The notes beneath the pieces were generated by a model. The model worked only from the letters and a program-made list of their open reading frames with translations, was not told the origin of the DNA and searched no databases. From Flavobacteriia bacterium (GTDB taxonomy: Bacteria; Bacteroidota; Bacteroidia; Flavobacteriales; Flavobacteriaceae), in contig QNYL01000245.1 of the NCBI GenBank assembly GCA_003973375.1, forward strand, positions 1 to 11,951: 11,951 nucleotides of DNA. Direction: 5' to 3'. The stretch's first letter is position 1. Each line of letters begins with the position of its first letter. A program made the translations under genes and the position numbers. Shown piece after piece: positions 1-8,851 of the stretch.

Positions 1-2207
1 TAAAATCTTTTACAGGAATTGATAATAAGATCTATGCAGCAGCTGATAATGCTGTTTTTATTTACGATAAATCCACACAGGAAATACAAAAATTTTCTTC
101 GGTAAACGGATTATCAGGTAAAACCACAACCTATATTTATTTTAGTGAGTTTACGGGGAATTTTGTGGTGGGTTATGATACCGGATTGATAGAGATTGTC
201 GATACCGATGGAAAAATTACCCTGGCCAATGATATTGAACGGCTGGATATCTCCGGAGAAAAACGAATCAATCATATTTCAGAAAATAAAGGGATACTCT
301 ACCTTTCAACTCCATTCGGTATTGTGGAATACGATCTGGAAAAAATGCAATTCGGAGATACTTTTTTTATCGGGGCCGGATCTTCCGCAGTATATGTAAA
401 CCAGACCACTGTTTTTCAAAACCGTATTTACGCGGCCACAAGAAATGGAATTTTCTCAGCAGAGGCTGATAATGATGAGCTGGTCGATTTTAACAACTGG
501 ATACAGCCCACAGGATTATTCATGGGCGATTTTACAGCGGTTGAGGTGTTTCATGAGCGTTTGTTTGCTGCAAAACAAAAGTTGCTTTTAGAAATTTTCA
601 CAGCTACTTCCTTACTTCCGGTAAGATCTTTTTCCGAAGCTGTACTTGATCTTAAAGCTTCTGCAGAATATCTAACGCTTACAAATACATACAAAGCCAA
701 TATTTTAAATTCAGAACTCAATCAGGTTTTTGTTGCAGGAAACAATGCTCAATATAAATTTACTTTACATAGCGCTTTCGCGGATAATGACAAGGTATAT
801 CTGGCAACAAAAGAATTTGGTATTCTTCAAAGCGACTTTGGTATAAATGATTATACAGAAATTCATCCGGAAGGGCCTTCTTCCAATCAGGTTTTTTCTA
901 TTACGGCCGGTGGAGGCAATCTGTGGGTGGTTTACGGCGGATTTGATGCTGCTTTTACACCTTTGGGGAAAAGACTGGGTTACAGCCATTATAACAAAAA
1001 TGAACAAACCTGGATTAATATTCCGTACAGTAATCATTTTCCGGCAATAGATCTGGTTCATGTTACGATCGATCCGGAAGAAGAGAATAAAGTGTACATC
1101 AGCTCATGGAATAGCGGGATCCTTGTTGTGGAAAATGATGAACCTTTGGTTTTATGGGATGAAAGCAATAGCGGGCTAGAAGATTTGTACCCGCCAGGGA
1201 GCACATATTCCAGTATAAGGATCAATGGAACAGCCTTTGATGATCAGCATAACTTTTGGGTTGCCAACGCCTGGGTAGATGAAAGGCTAAAGAAAATGAA
1301 TAACAGTGGCGGATGGACTGGATTTAGTATGAACTCATTATTCACAAATCCTGCCTTTGGCCTTACGGAACTTATCGTGGATAAAACAAAAAATATCTGG
1401 ATAGGCTCAAGAAGAAACGGTGCTTTGGTTTTTAATGAAACCGGAAATCGTAAAAAAGCGCTTAAAGCTGTAGCTTCAAAGGGTAATTTACCCGATCCGA
1501 ATGTAAGAAGTATTGTTGCCGACAGAAGCAACAGGATCTGGATTGGCACACAAAAAGGGCTGGTGGTTTTTCAAAATCCGGGAAGCCTGTTCGATTCGGA
1601 TGTTTACGATGCAAAACCGGTTATCATCGATGATGAGGGAATTCCAAAAAAACTCCTGGGAGACCAGCCTGTAAATACAATTGCTGTTGATGGTGCCGAT
1701 AACAAATGGTTTGGTACAGATACCGGAGGAGTTCTAAATACAAATCCTTCCGGAAGCAAGACCTTTTATAATTTTAATAAAGACAATTCTCCCTTACCCT
1801 CTAACCGTATTTTAAAAATCTCTATAGATGATAGCAAAGGGGTTGTTTATATCGCAACCGATAAAGGTATTGTGGCCTTTAATAACAATGTTGCTCCCTA
1901 CGGGAACACACTTTCTGAGGTTTATGCTTATCCAAATCCCGTAAGGAAAGAACATGAAACCGTTACCATCGACGGGAGGAACGGAGAACATCTGCCCAGA
2001 GGAACCAATGTAAAAATCCTCGATACGGCAGGGCATCTGGTATTTGAGACCAATGTGGTTGAAAATCAGGTGTTTAACGGGGGAAAAGTGATATGGAATA
2101 AGACCAATATGGCCGGAAGACCTGTAGCATCGGGTATTTATATTGTTTTACTCACGCTGCCGGATAAATCGGAGACCTCCACTACTAAAATTGCCATTAT
2201 CAATTAA
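1..2207 (+). CDS. porZ: PorZ-like T9SS beta-propeller protein, 5'-truncated
   Basis: The frame is open from base 3 to the TAA at 2205-2207, giving 734 visible residues; the true start and signal peptide lie upstream of the window. A GTG at 165 is in frame, but coding clearly continues before it, so it is not the start. The body shows repeated short propeller motifs of the Reg_prop type, such as NIWIGSRRNGALVF, RIWIGTQKGLVVF, NKWFGTDTGGVL and VYIATDKGIVAF (roughly 1390-1880). The last 95 residues form a T9SS-type C-terminal domain. This architecture and near-complete length match PorZ, known from Porphyromonas gingivalis (about 780 residues) as a surface component that works with the PorU sortase in maturing T9SS cargo. 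Immediate proximity to recO fits flavobacterial gene order as I recall it. Alternative: another secreted two-component-regulator-like propeller protein; it has no visible kinase or DNA-binding domain. The PorZ name is inferred from architecture. Confidence 0.75.
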   Translation, partial: KSFTGIDNKIYAAADNAVFIYDKSTQEIQKFSSVNGLSGKTTTYIYFSEFTGNFVVGYDTGLIEIVDTDGKITLANDIERLDISGEKRINHISENKGILYLSTPFGIVEYDLEKMQFGDTFFIGAGSSAVYVNQTTVFQNRIYAATRNGIFSAEADNDELVDFNNWIQPTGLFMGDFTAVEVFHERLFAAKQKLLLEIFTATSLLPVRSFSEAVLDLKASAEYLTLTNTYKANILNSELNQVFVAGNNAQYKFTLHSAFADNDKVYLATKEFGILQSDFGINDYTEIHPEGPSSNQVFSITAGGGNLWVVYGGFDAAFTPLGKRLGYSHYNKNEQTWINIPYSNHFPAIDLVHVTIDPEEENKVYISSWNSGILVVENDEPLVLWDESNSGLEDLYPPGSTYSSIRINGTAFDDQHNFWVANAWVDERLKKMNNSGGWTGFSMNSLFTNPAFGLTELIVDKTKNIWIGSRRNGALVFNETGNRKKALKAVASKGNLPDPNVRSIVADRSNRIWIGTQKGLVVFQNPGSLFDSDVYDAKPVIIDDEGIPKKLLGDQPVNTIAVDGADNKWFGTDTGGVLNTNPSGSKTFYNFNKDNSPLPSNRILKISIDDSKGVVYIATDKGIVAFNNNVAPYGNTLSEVYAYPNPVRKEHETVTIDGRNGEHLPRGTNVKILDTAGHLVFETNVVENQVFNGGKVIWNKTNMAGRPVASGIYIVLLTLPDKSETSTTKIAIIN
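1920..2204 (+). other. T9SS-type C-terminal domain of the PorZ-like protein
   Basis: About 95 residues beginning VYAYPNPVR. They contain the hallmarks of a type IX sorting-domain fold: the YPNPV start, NVKILDTAGHLVFE, a WN..N..G motif leading into ASGIYIV, and a final basic residue in KIAIIN. In most secreted proteins this beta-sandwich directs export through the T9SS and is then cleaved. In PorZ it is known to be retained. Which applies here cannot be told from sequence. Confidence 0.8.
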
Positions 2208-2210
2208 AAT

Positions 2211-2930
2211 ATGATTGTAAATACAAAGGCTATAGTGCTTACTTCTGTAAAATTCGGTGAAGCGGATCTTATTGTAAAATGTTATACGGAAGAGGGTGTA
2301 AAAAGCTATATGCTGAAACATATTTTAAGATCAAAAAGTAAAAAATTAAACAAGGCCTATTTTCAGCCGCTTACACAACTCAGCCTTACAGCGGTGCATA
2401 ACAACAAAGGAAATCTGAATTCGATCAGAGAAGCACGGGTTTATTTTGTTTATACTTCCCTCAATCAAAACATCATTAAACAAAGTATCGCTATTTTTTT
2501 ATCGGAGGTCTTAAGCAGCGCTTTACGCGAAGAAGATCGCAATCCCAACCTCTTTGAGTACCTGCAAACCACCTTTCAGTGGCTTGAAACACACGATCAT
2601 GTTTCTAACTTTCATCTGATTTTTTTACTGAATCTGACCCGGCATCTGGGCTTTTACCCTGAAACCAAAAATATAAATATGAAGTATTTTAATTTAGAAG
2701 AAGGCTATTTTACTGATTATAAACCTGTTAATCTTTTTATAGAAGGCGTAAAATTAAGACTGTTCAAATCATTAATCGGCACAAATTTTGATGTATTAGA
2801 AAGGCTAAATTTTAGTGTAAAATCGCGTCAGCTGGTATTGAATGATCTGATCACTTATTACGAGTTGCATTTACCGGGATTTAAAAAACCAAAATCGCTG
2901 GATATTTTAAAGGGTCTATTCAAAAAATAA
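2211..2930 (+). CDS. recO: DNA repair protein RecO
   Basis: A 239-residue protein, close to the usual RecO length (about 240). RecO works with RecR, and RecF in some pathways, to load RecA onto SSB-coated single-stranded DNA in recombinational repair, and it can anneal strands. The N-terminal 80 residues begin MIVNTKAIVLTSVKFGEADLIV, which is the typical RecO OB-fold opening. The remainder is helical with the conserved stretch LTRHLGFYPE. There is only one cysteine (KCYTEE), so the zinc-binding cysteine cluster of some RecO proteins is absent. The ATG lies 3 nt after the porZ stop, and no promoter is visible between them, so it is probably cotranscribed and perhaps translationally linked. Confidence 0.93.
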   Translation: MIVNTKAIVLTSVKFGEADLIVKCYTEEGVKSYMLKHILRSKSKKLNKAYFQPLTQLSLTAVHNNKGNLNSIREARVYFVYTSLNQNIIKQSIAIFLSEVLSSALREEDRNPNLFEYLQTTFQWLETHDHVSNFHLIFLLNLTRHLGFYPETKNINMKYFNLEEGYFTDYKPVNLFIEGVKLRLFKSLIGTNFDVLERLNFSVKSRQLVLNDLITYYELHLPGFKKPKSLDILKGLFKK

Positions 2931-2948
2931 GTATAAAAATACATACAC

Positions 2949-5402
2949 GTGAAACTTGTAAATCTGATTATTTTTCTACTTCTGGGCCAACTTTCATATG
3001 GGCAGATCTGTACAATTCTCGATCGTGATTCTCATTTTCCTGTTTCAGGGGTTACCATCACCAATGAAGACAATTCGCATATAGTAATTGCCGACCACAA
3101 TGGCAATGCGGATCTGTCGGTTTTTTCCGATCTCGATATTTTAAGTATTAGTCATGTATCTTATGTTGAAATTGAGGTGTTGAAAAGAAATATTTTTCAG
3201 AACGGGCACACCATTTACATAAAGAATAAAGCAGAGATCCTCGATGAGGTTTTTTTATCGGCTACAAAAAGTGAGGAAAGTATTAAAAGAATAGCCGAGC
3301 AGGTAGCTGTTTTTTCCATAAAGGAGATCCGGGATCTTGCACCACAAACTTCTGCAGATATTCTTTCTGATATCCCGGGAGTGAAAGTCCAAAAAACACA
3401 ATTTGGCGGAGGAAGTCCGGTTTTAAGAGGAATGGAAGCCAACCGGGTTTTACTGGTGGTGGACGGGGTGCGGATGAACAATGCGATCTACCGCAAAGGT
3501 CACCTGCAAAATGCCATTACCGTTTCGCCAAATCTGCTTGACCGGGTGGAAGTTATTTTCGGTCCCTCTTCGGTAATGTACGGTTCCGATGCTTTGGGAG
3601 GAGTAATCCATTATTACACCAAAAAACCTCATACCAGCAATAAAAATAAGGTAAATACCGATCTGATGACCCGCTATGCCACGGTAAACAATGAATTTAC
3701 CTTAAATGGCGGAATTGAATTACAGTTTAAAAAAATGGCTTCCTTTACCGCTTTTTCTTACAGTCAGTTTGGTGATCTGAAAATGGGAAAAAACAGAAAA
3801 CACGGTTTTGAAAACTGGGGAAAACAACTTCTGTACTCTAACAACAGCAGAGATTATTACAATGCAGAGCCTGTAGTCAATAAACAACCTGACATACAGA
3901 AAAATATCGGTTATAACCAGATGGATTTTTTACAAAAATTTCTGCTTCCGATTAATGACAATACCGATCTGACCTTTAATATTCAATACAGTACTACATC
4001 TGATATTCCGAGATACGATAAATTAAATGAGTATAAGAACGGAACATTAAAATATGCTGAATGGAGCTATGGCCCGCAGGAAAGACTTTTATTATCCTCA
4101 CAACTGAGTATCAACCCCAATCACAGCTGGTTGAACAACGGGGTTTTTACCATGGCCTATCAGGATATTGATGAATCGCGTATCAAAAGAAAATTCGGTA
4201 AGCTTGACCGGTCGACACAACTTGAAAATGTTAAAGTATACAGTCTGAACGGAGATTTTAATGTCCCTCTGAGAATCGAGAACAACCGTAATTTGGCCTA
4301 CGGATTTGAAGTGGCTTACAATAAGGTCAATTCTACTTCAAAAGGAGAGGTTTTAAAAGTGAACGATCATGATATTATCGGGGTTTCCGATACCTATAAG
4401 GTGCAAACCCGTTATCCCGATGGAGGAAGTGATTACCTGAGTACTGCCGCTTATCTGGATTACCGTCAGGATATTTCAGATATTTCCACCTTAAATACCG
4501 GGATCAGATATACCAATACCATGCTTAATGCCAAGTGGATAGACCATACGTATATTCAGCTGCCTGATGATGATATTCATTTACAGAATACTTCTTTAAC
4601 CCTCACGGCAGGTTATGCCTTAAATCCCGGAAAAAACTGGCAGATCAACGGGGTACTTTCCTCCGGGTTCCGCTCACCCAATATTGATGATATTGGAAAA
4701 GTAAGAGAAAAGAGAGGGAAGGTTACCGTACCGAATATTAATCTGAAACCTGAATACGCCTATAATGCCGAGATAGGGATCTTAAAATACTTTAAGGATA
4801 AAAATTATTTATTCAATGCTACAGCCTATTATACCTTGCTTAACAATTACATTTATCGTGAGGCTTTTGAGCTTAACGGTTCTTCAACGATCATTTACGA
4901 TGGAGAAGAGCTCAATATGGTGGCAAATGTTAACAAAGGAAATGCTTATATTCTCGGAAGCACCTTTTTATTTAAAGGTAATTTTACCAATACTTTAAGT
5001 GCAACCGGATCAGTAACTTTTACCAAAGGAAAAGCTTATGATACAAAGGAACCTTTATCCTCAATTCCGCCGGTTTTTGGTAACGTAGGGCTTAATTATT
5101 CAAAGAATAGATTTGATTCAGGGCTCAATTTTAAGTTTAATGCTAGAAAAAAACCGGAAGAATACAATATTGAGGAAGGGATAGATAATATTGAAGAAAC
5201 GCCCTATATTGAAAATCAGGATGAATATTACGGAAGTCCTTCATGGAGTACTTTTAATTTTTATGGAAAATACCGTTTTTCCAGAAATTTTGATATCCTT
5301 TTCTCTGTAGATAATATCTTTGACCGGCATTATAAAGAATTTGCTTCAGGAATCAGTGCTCCGGGCAGGAATTTTTCTCTGACCCTGATGGCAAGTTTTT
5401 AA
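2949..5402 (+). CDS. TonB-dependent outer-membrane receptor, ligand unknown
   Basis: An 817-residue outer-membrane transporter that takes up a ligand using TonB energy. Residues 1-18 are a signal peptide (cleavage likely after SYG). Residues 20-95 form a small carboxypeptidase-regulatory-like beta domain common in Bacteroidota receptors. A TonB-box-like segment, LDEVFLSA, follows at 98-105. The plug (about 110-225) has VLRGMEANRVLLVVDGVRM and FGPSSVMYGSDALGGVI. The rest is barrel, with FRSP at 574-577, NLKPE at 598-602 and a terminal phenylalanine. FRSP and NLKPE resemble the FRAP and NPNL boxes of haem receptors, but no histidine lies between them, so haem is not supported. The plug resembles the siderophore, haem and cobalamin classes rather than SusC, and no SusD partner is adjacent. 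The GTG start was chosen because it directly precedes the signal peptide; it lies 18 nt after recO. Confidence 0.9.
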   Translation: MKLVNLIIFLLLGQLSYGQICTILDRDSHFPVSGVTITNEDNSHIVIADHNGNADLSVFSDLDILSISHVSYVEIEVLKRNIFQNGHTIYIKNKAEILDEVFLSATKSEESIKRIAEQVAVFSIKEIRDLAPQTSADILSDIPGVKVQKTQFGGGSPVLRGMEANRVLLVVDGVRMNNAIYRKGHLQNAITVSPNLLDRVEVIFGPSSVMYGSDALGGVIHYYTKKPHTSNKNKVNTDLMTRYATVNNEFTLNGGIELQFKKMASFTAFSYSQFGDLKMGKNRKHGFENWGKQLLYSNNSRDYYNAEPVVNKQPDIQKNIGYNQMDFLQKFLLPINDNTDLTFNIQYSTTSDIPRYDKLNEYKNGTLKYAEWSYGPQERLLLSSQLSINPNHSWLNNGVFTMAYQDIDESRIKRKFGKLDRSTQLENVKVYSLNGDFNVPLRIENNRNLAYGFEVAYNKVNSTSKGEVLKVNDHDIIGVSDTYKVQTRYPDGGSDYLSTAAYLDYRQDISDISTLNTGIRYTNTMLNAKWIDHTYIQLPDDDIHLQNTSLTLTAGYALNPGKNWQINGVLSSGFRSPNIDDIGKVREKRGKVTVPNINLKPEYAYNAEIGILKYFKDKNYLFNATAYYTLLNNYIYREAFELNGSSTIIYDGEELNMVANVNKGNAYILGSTFLFKGNFTNTLSATGSVTFTKGKAYDTKEPLSSIPPVFGNVGLNYSKNRFDSGLNFKFNARKKPEEYNIEEGIDNIEETPYIENQDEYYGSPSWSTFNFYGKYRFSRNFDILFSVDNIFDRHYKEFASGISAPGRNFSLTLMASF

Positions 5403-5435
5403 ATTTCCTTAACAATATTTCAGTTTTTAATCACT

Positions 5436-5443
5436 TATCTTTG
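5436..5443 (+). promoter_or_regulatory. Bacteroidota -7 box upstream of tilS
   Basis: TATCTTTG, followed by C, is a perfect match to the phylum's TAnnTTTG -7 consensus. It sits in the 64-nt gap between the receptor stop and tilS, ending 23 nt before the TTG start, which implies a very short leader. No convincing -33 TTG is seen at the expected distance. Call rests on motif and position only. Confidence 0.65.
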
Positions 5444-5466
5444 CACGAAATCGAAAAACCAGACTT

Positions 5467-6813
5467 TTGACCGATCGTTTTGAAAATCACATCCATACAG
5501 TTTTTCCTTATATCAAAGGTAAAAAATTATTACTGGCCATTTCGGGGGGTATAGACAGTGTGGTTCTTGCCGATTTATTGCTTCAAAACGATTACGATTT
5601 TGCTTTGGCCCATTGTAATTTTCAATTGCGTGGAACAGATTCCGATAAGGATGAAGCCTTTGTTAAAGATTTTGCCCAAAAAAGAAACATTCCAGTTTTT
5701 ACAGTAAAATTTGATACTAAAAAAACAGCTTCTGAGAGAAAAATTTCCACTCAGGTAGCTGCCAGAGAACTTCGTTATGAGTGGTTTGAAAATATCAGAA
5801 AAGAACATCAGTATAATTTTATTCTGACCGCCCATCATGCCGATGACAATCTGGAAACAGTTCTGATCAATCTCCTCCGCGGAACCGGACTGGAAGGACT
5901 TACCGGTATTCCCGAAAGGAATAAAAATATCATCCGTCCATTGCTGCCTTTTACAAGAGAGGAAATAAAGAATTATGCCGAGAAAAAGGAATTAAAATGG
6001 AGAGAAGACCTGAGTAATTTTGAAGATAAATATACCCGAAACAAGATCAGACATCATATTTTGCCGGTATTTAAAGAGCTGAATTCCGGATTTGATAACT
6101 CTTTTGTGCAAACACTTTCTCATCTTAAAGGTGCCCAGTCAATTTTAAAAGAAACGGTAAAAAAAGCGCAATGCAGAATTTTTAATAAAACGGATAAAGA
6201 TGCTTATCAGATGGATATCAAAAAAATAAAAAGACTGAAGAACACAAAGCATTATCTGTATGAAATGTTGAAAGATTACGGTTTTACCGAATGGGAAGAT
6301 GTGTATCATTTGCTTACTGCCCAGCCGGGAAAACAGGTATTCTCAAAAACACACCGGTTGATCAAAGATCGTGATTATTTACTGTTGACTAAGCTAAAAT
6401 CAAACAGTGATCCTTCGGTTGAAGTGTATAAAATCTCTGCAGATCAAAAAACACTAAAAACGGATGAAGGCACCTTGCTTTTTAAAGATCTAGGAGTTGA
6501 AGAAGTTGAAAATGAGAACATCTTTAAAAGTGATCCGGAAAAGGAAGTTTACCTCGATAAAAATAAAATTGAATACCCTTTAACTGTAAGAAAATGGAAA
6601 GATGGCGACTATTTCTATCCAATAGGTTTACAGGGGAAAAAGAAATTGAGCAAATATTTTAAGGATGAAAAAATATCCGTTTTAGATAAGGAAAATATTT
6701 GGTTACTTTGCGATCAAAATAAAATAGCCTGGGTCATAGGTAAAAGAATGGATGACCGGTTTAAAATAACACCAGACACTAAAGAAATATTAAAAATAGA
6801 AAAATTATCATGA
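5467..6813 (+). CDS. tilS: tRNA(Ile)-lysidine synthetase TilS
   Basis: A 448-residue cytoplasmic enzyme that uses ATP to attach lysine to the wobble cytidine of the CAU-anticodon tRNA-Ile. The resulting lysidine switches the tRNA from reading AUG to AUA and from methionine to isoleucine charging, so the gene is generally essential. Visible are the PP-loop SGGIDS at 26-31, HCNFQLRG at 49-56, TAHHADDNLETVLINLLRGTGLEGL, and the tRNA-binding segment around YTRNKIRHHILP. The C-terminal substrate domain is present (VRKWKDGDYFYPIGLQGKKKLSKYF). The start is TTG: it places the PP-loop at the usual distance, there is no upstream ATG in frame, and the next in-frame Met falls deep inside the protein. A -7 box lies just upstream. 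The stop overlaps the dsbD start as ATGA. Confidence 0.95.
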   Translation: MTDRFENHIHTVFPYIKGKKLLLAISGGIDSVVLADLLLQNDYDFALAHCNFQLRGTDSDKDEAFVKDFAQKRNIPVFTVKFDTKKTASERKISTQVAARELRYEWFENIRKEHQYNFILTAHHADDNLETVLINLLRGTGLEGLTGIPERNKNIIRPLLPFTREEIKNYAEKKELKWREDLSNFEDKYTRNKIRHHILPVFKELNSGFDNSFVQTLSHLKGAQSILKETVKKAQCRIFNKTDKDAYQMDIKKIKRLKNTKHYLYEMLKDYGFTEWEDVYHLLTAQPGKQVFSKTHRLIKDRDYLLLTKLKSNSDPSVEVYKISADQKTLKTDEGTLLFKDLGVEEVENENIFKSDPEKEVYLDKNKIEYPLTVRKWKDGDYFYPIGLQGKKKLSKYFKDEKISVLDKENIWLLCDQNKIAWVIGKRMDDRFKITPDTKEILKIEKLS

Positions 6814-8831
6814 AAAAAATTCTCTTTTTTTTAAGTTTAATTCTGATCAGTTTAAACGTAAAAGCCCAGATCCTCGATCCGGTAAAATGGGATACGAGTA
6901 TTGAAAAAGTCTCGGATAACGAATACGATCTGGTCATCAAAGCCACAATAGATTCCGGCTGGCATCTGTACTCACAAAATGTTCCGGAGAATGGCCCTAT
7001 TCCCACTTCTTTTAAATTCACAAAAAGTAAAGACTACGAACTGGTAGGAAAAACAAAAGAAGGAGAAGGACATGAGGTTTACGACAATGTATTTGAGATG
7101 AACATCAAATATTTTGGTGATGAAGCTGTTTTTAAACAACGGATCAAAACCCTTACCGATAAAGCTTTTACCGTTGAAGGTTCACTTGAATTTATGGTTT
7201 GTGATGATACCAATTGCCTGCCGCCAACCGAAGTGGAATATTCCTTTAAAATTCCCAAAGCGGGAGAAGCCGCGGTAAGCTCTGATAAAAAGGAAGACAA
7301 GAGCTTTTTGCAAACCACACTGCCAGAAAAGAAAGATGACAAAACCGCTTCCTCTACTAATAAATCTGAAAAAGAACCCATTACAAAAGACAAATCTGAG
7401 AACCGTAGTTTATGGGCTCTCTTCTTTTTAAGTTTCCTTGCCGGTTTTGCAGCCTTACTTACCCCTTGTGTGTTCCCAATGATCCCTATGACGGTAAGCT
7501 TCTTTACCAAACAGAGTAAAAGCAAAGCCCAAGGCATCAGAAATGCTGTATTTTACGGAATTTCCATTGTGGTACTTTATGTACTTTTAGGAACCGTGAT
7601 CACTGCCATCTTTGGGGCCGATTCGCTCAATGCGCTTTCCACCAATGTATGGTTCAATATTATTTTCTTTATTCTTTTAGTGATCTTTGCCATTTCCTTT
7701 TTGGGAGCTTTCGAGATTACCCTGCCAAGCAGCTGGGGAACCAAAGTGGATTCTCAGGCTGACAGAGGCGGGCTTATCGGAATCTTTTTTATGGCAATGG
7801 CTTTGGCCATTGTATCCTTTTCATGTACAGGTCCTATCGTGGGTACCGCACTGGTGGCCGCTGCCGCTCAGGGCGGAATTGCTCCGGTAATCAGTATGTT
7901 TGGTTTCTCACTGGCTATTGCCTTACCTTTTGCCTTGTTTGCAGCTTTCCCTGGATGGATGAATTCACTGCCAAAATCGGGAGGATGGCTCAATACGGTA
8001 AAAGTAGTTTTAGGTTTTTTAGAACTCGCTTTAGCCTTTAAGTTCTTATCCAATGCCGATCTGGTATTACAGGCACACTGGCTCGAAAGAGAAGTTTTTA
8101 TCGCGATATGGATAACCGTATTTGGTGTTTTAGCATTATACCTTTTCGGAAAGATCAAATTACCACACGATTCTGATCTCGACCATATTTCAGTGGGCAG
8201 ACTTAGTTTAGGACTGGTTGTTCTGGCCTTTACCATTTACATGATTCCCGGTCTTTGGGGAGCTCCATTAAAAATGATCAGTGGTTTTCCACCGCCGATG
8301 AATTACAGTGAAGCCCCTTACGGAGTTGGATTTACCAAACTTGGAGGAGGGGAAAGTCTATCTAACGGAGAAATACCCGATCATGCACATTTAGGTCCGC
8401 ATGATATTATAGCCTTTAACGATTATGATCTGGGGATGGCCTATGCTAAAAAGGTAAACAAACCGGTATTGCTCGATTTCACAGGCTGGGCCTGTGTAAA
8501 CTGCAGGAAGATGGAAGCCAGAGTATGGTCGGATCCACGAGTATTGCAGGTATTGAAAAATGATATTGTACTGATCTCCTTATATGTAGATGATAAGAGA
8601 CCACTGCCGGAAAACGAACAATACACTTCAAAGGTAAACGGAAGAAAGATTAAATATATCGGTGCCAAATGGAGTGATTTCCAGATCTCAAAATACAAGG
8701 CCAATGCACAGCCCTATTATGTATTGCTGGATCACGAAGGGAACAATCTGAATGAACATACCGCATACAACCCTGATATTGAGGCCTACCTGGCCTGGTT
8801 GAAGGATGGTATTCACAAGTTTAAGAAATGA
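6810..8831 (+). CDS. dsbD: DsbD-family thiol-disulfide interchange protein
   Basis: A 673-residue inner-membrane protein that carries electrons from cytoplasmic thioredoxin to periplasmic thiol proteins, keeping isomerases and cytochrome c maturation partners reduced. It has all three expected modules. A signal peptide (cleavage likely after VKA, residue 19) leads to an N-terminal periplasmic DsbD-alpha-like domain with Cys131 and Cys136 (CDDTNC). About eight membrane segments follow (roughly 201-480), with one redox cysteine in TPCVFPMIP (Cys220) and the other in SFSCTGP (Cys339). The C-terminal thioredoxin-like domain has the CVNC motif at 562-565. A Lys/Ser/Glu-rich linker (about 150-197) joins the first two. 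All six redox cysteines are present, so it should be functional. Its ATG overlaps the tilS stop by 4 nt, suggesting translational coupling. A strong terminator follows 20 nt after its stop. Confidence 0.93.
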   Translation: MKKILFFLSLILISLNVKAQILDPVKWDTSIEKVSDNEYDLVIKATIDSGWHLYSQNVPENGPIPTSFKFTKSKDYELVGKTKEGEGHEVYDNVFEMNIKYFGDEAVFKQRIKTLTDKAFTVEGSLEFMVCDDTNCLPPTEVEYSFKIPKAGEAAVSSDKKEDKSFLQTTLPEKKDDKTASSTNKSEKEPITKDKSENRSLWALFFLSFLAGFAALLTPCVFPMIPMTVSFFTKQSKSKAQGIRNAVFYGISIVVLYVLLGTVITAIFGADSLNALSTNVWFNIIFFILLVIFAISFLGAFEITLPSSWGTKVDSQADRGGLIGIFFMAMALAIVSFSCTGPIVGTALVAAAAQGGIAPVISMFGFSLAIALPFALFAAFPGWMNSLPKSGGWLNTVKVVLGFLELALAFKFLSNADLVLQAHWLEREVFIAIWITVFGVLALYLFGKIKLPHDSDLDHISVGRLSLGLVVLAFTIYMIPGLWGAPLKMISGFPPPMNYSEAPYGVGFTKLGGGESLSNGEIPDHAHLGPHDIIAFNDYDLGMAYAKKVNKPVLLDFTGWACVNCRKMEARVWSDPRVLQVLKNDIVLISLYVDDKRPLPENEQYTSKVNGRKIKYIGAKWSDFQISKYKANAQPYYVLLDHEGNNLNEHTAYNPDIEAYLAWLKDGIHKFKK

Positions 8832-8851
8832 TCGGTAATAAATTTTTTTTT

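Noticed and set aside
1244..1549. A 101-codon open frame on the minus strand inside the PorZ-like gene
   Set aside because: Overlaps conserved propeller repeats on the + strand, with no promoter or family match.
1390..1880. DNA repeat suggested by recurring protein motifs in the PorZ-like gene
   Set aside because: The similarity is at protein level (propeller blades); the underlying DNA is not a direct repeat.
2931..2948. Possible separate promoter for the TonB-dependent receptor
   Set aside because: The 18-nt gap is too short, and the nearest partial match inside recO (about 2783) breaks the TAnnTTTG consensus.
4668..4754. Calling the receptor a haem receptor from its FRSP and NLKPE boxes
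   Set aside because: The histidine expected between the two boxes is missing and no haem-uptake gene is adjacent.
7079..7537. A 152-codon open frame on the minus strand inside dsbD
   Set aside because: It lies wholly antisense to well-supported DsbD coding sequence, its translation resembles no family I know, and no -7 box is evident for it.
7868..8236. A 122-codon open frame on the minus strand inside dsbD
   Set aside because: Antisense shadow of the membrane domain; hydrophobic codons on the + strand reduce stop codons on the other strand.
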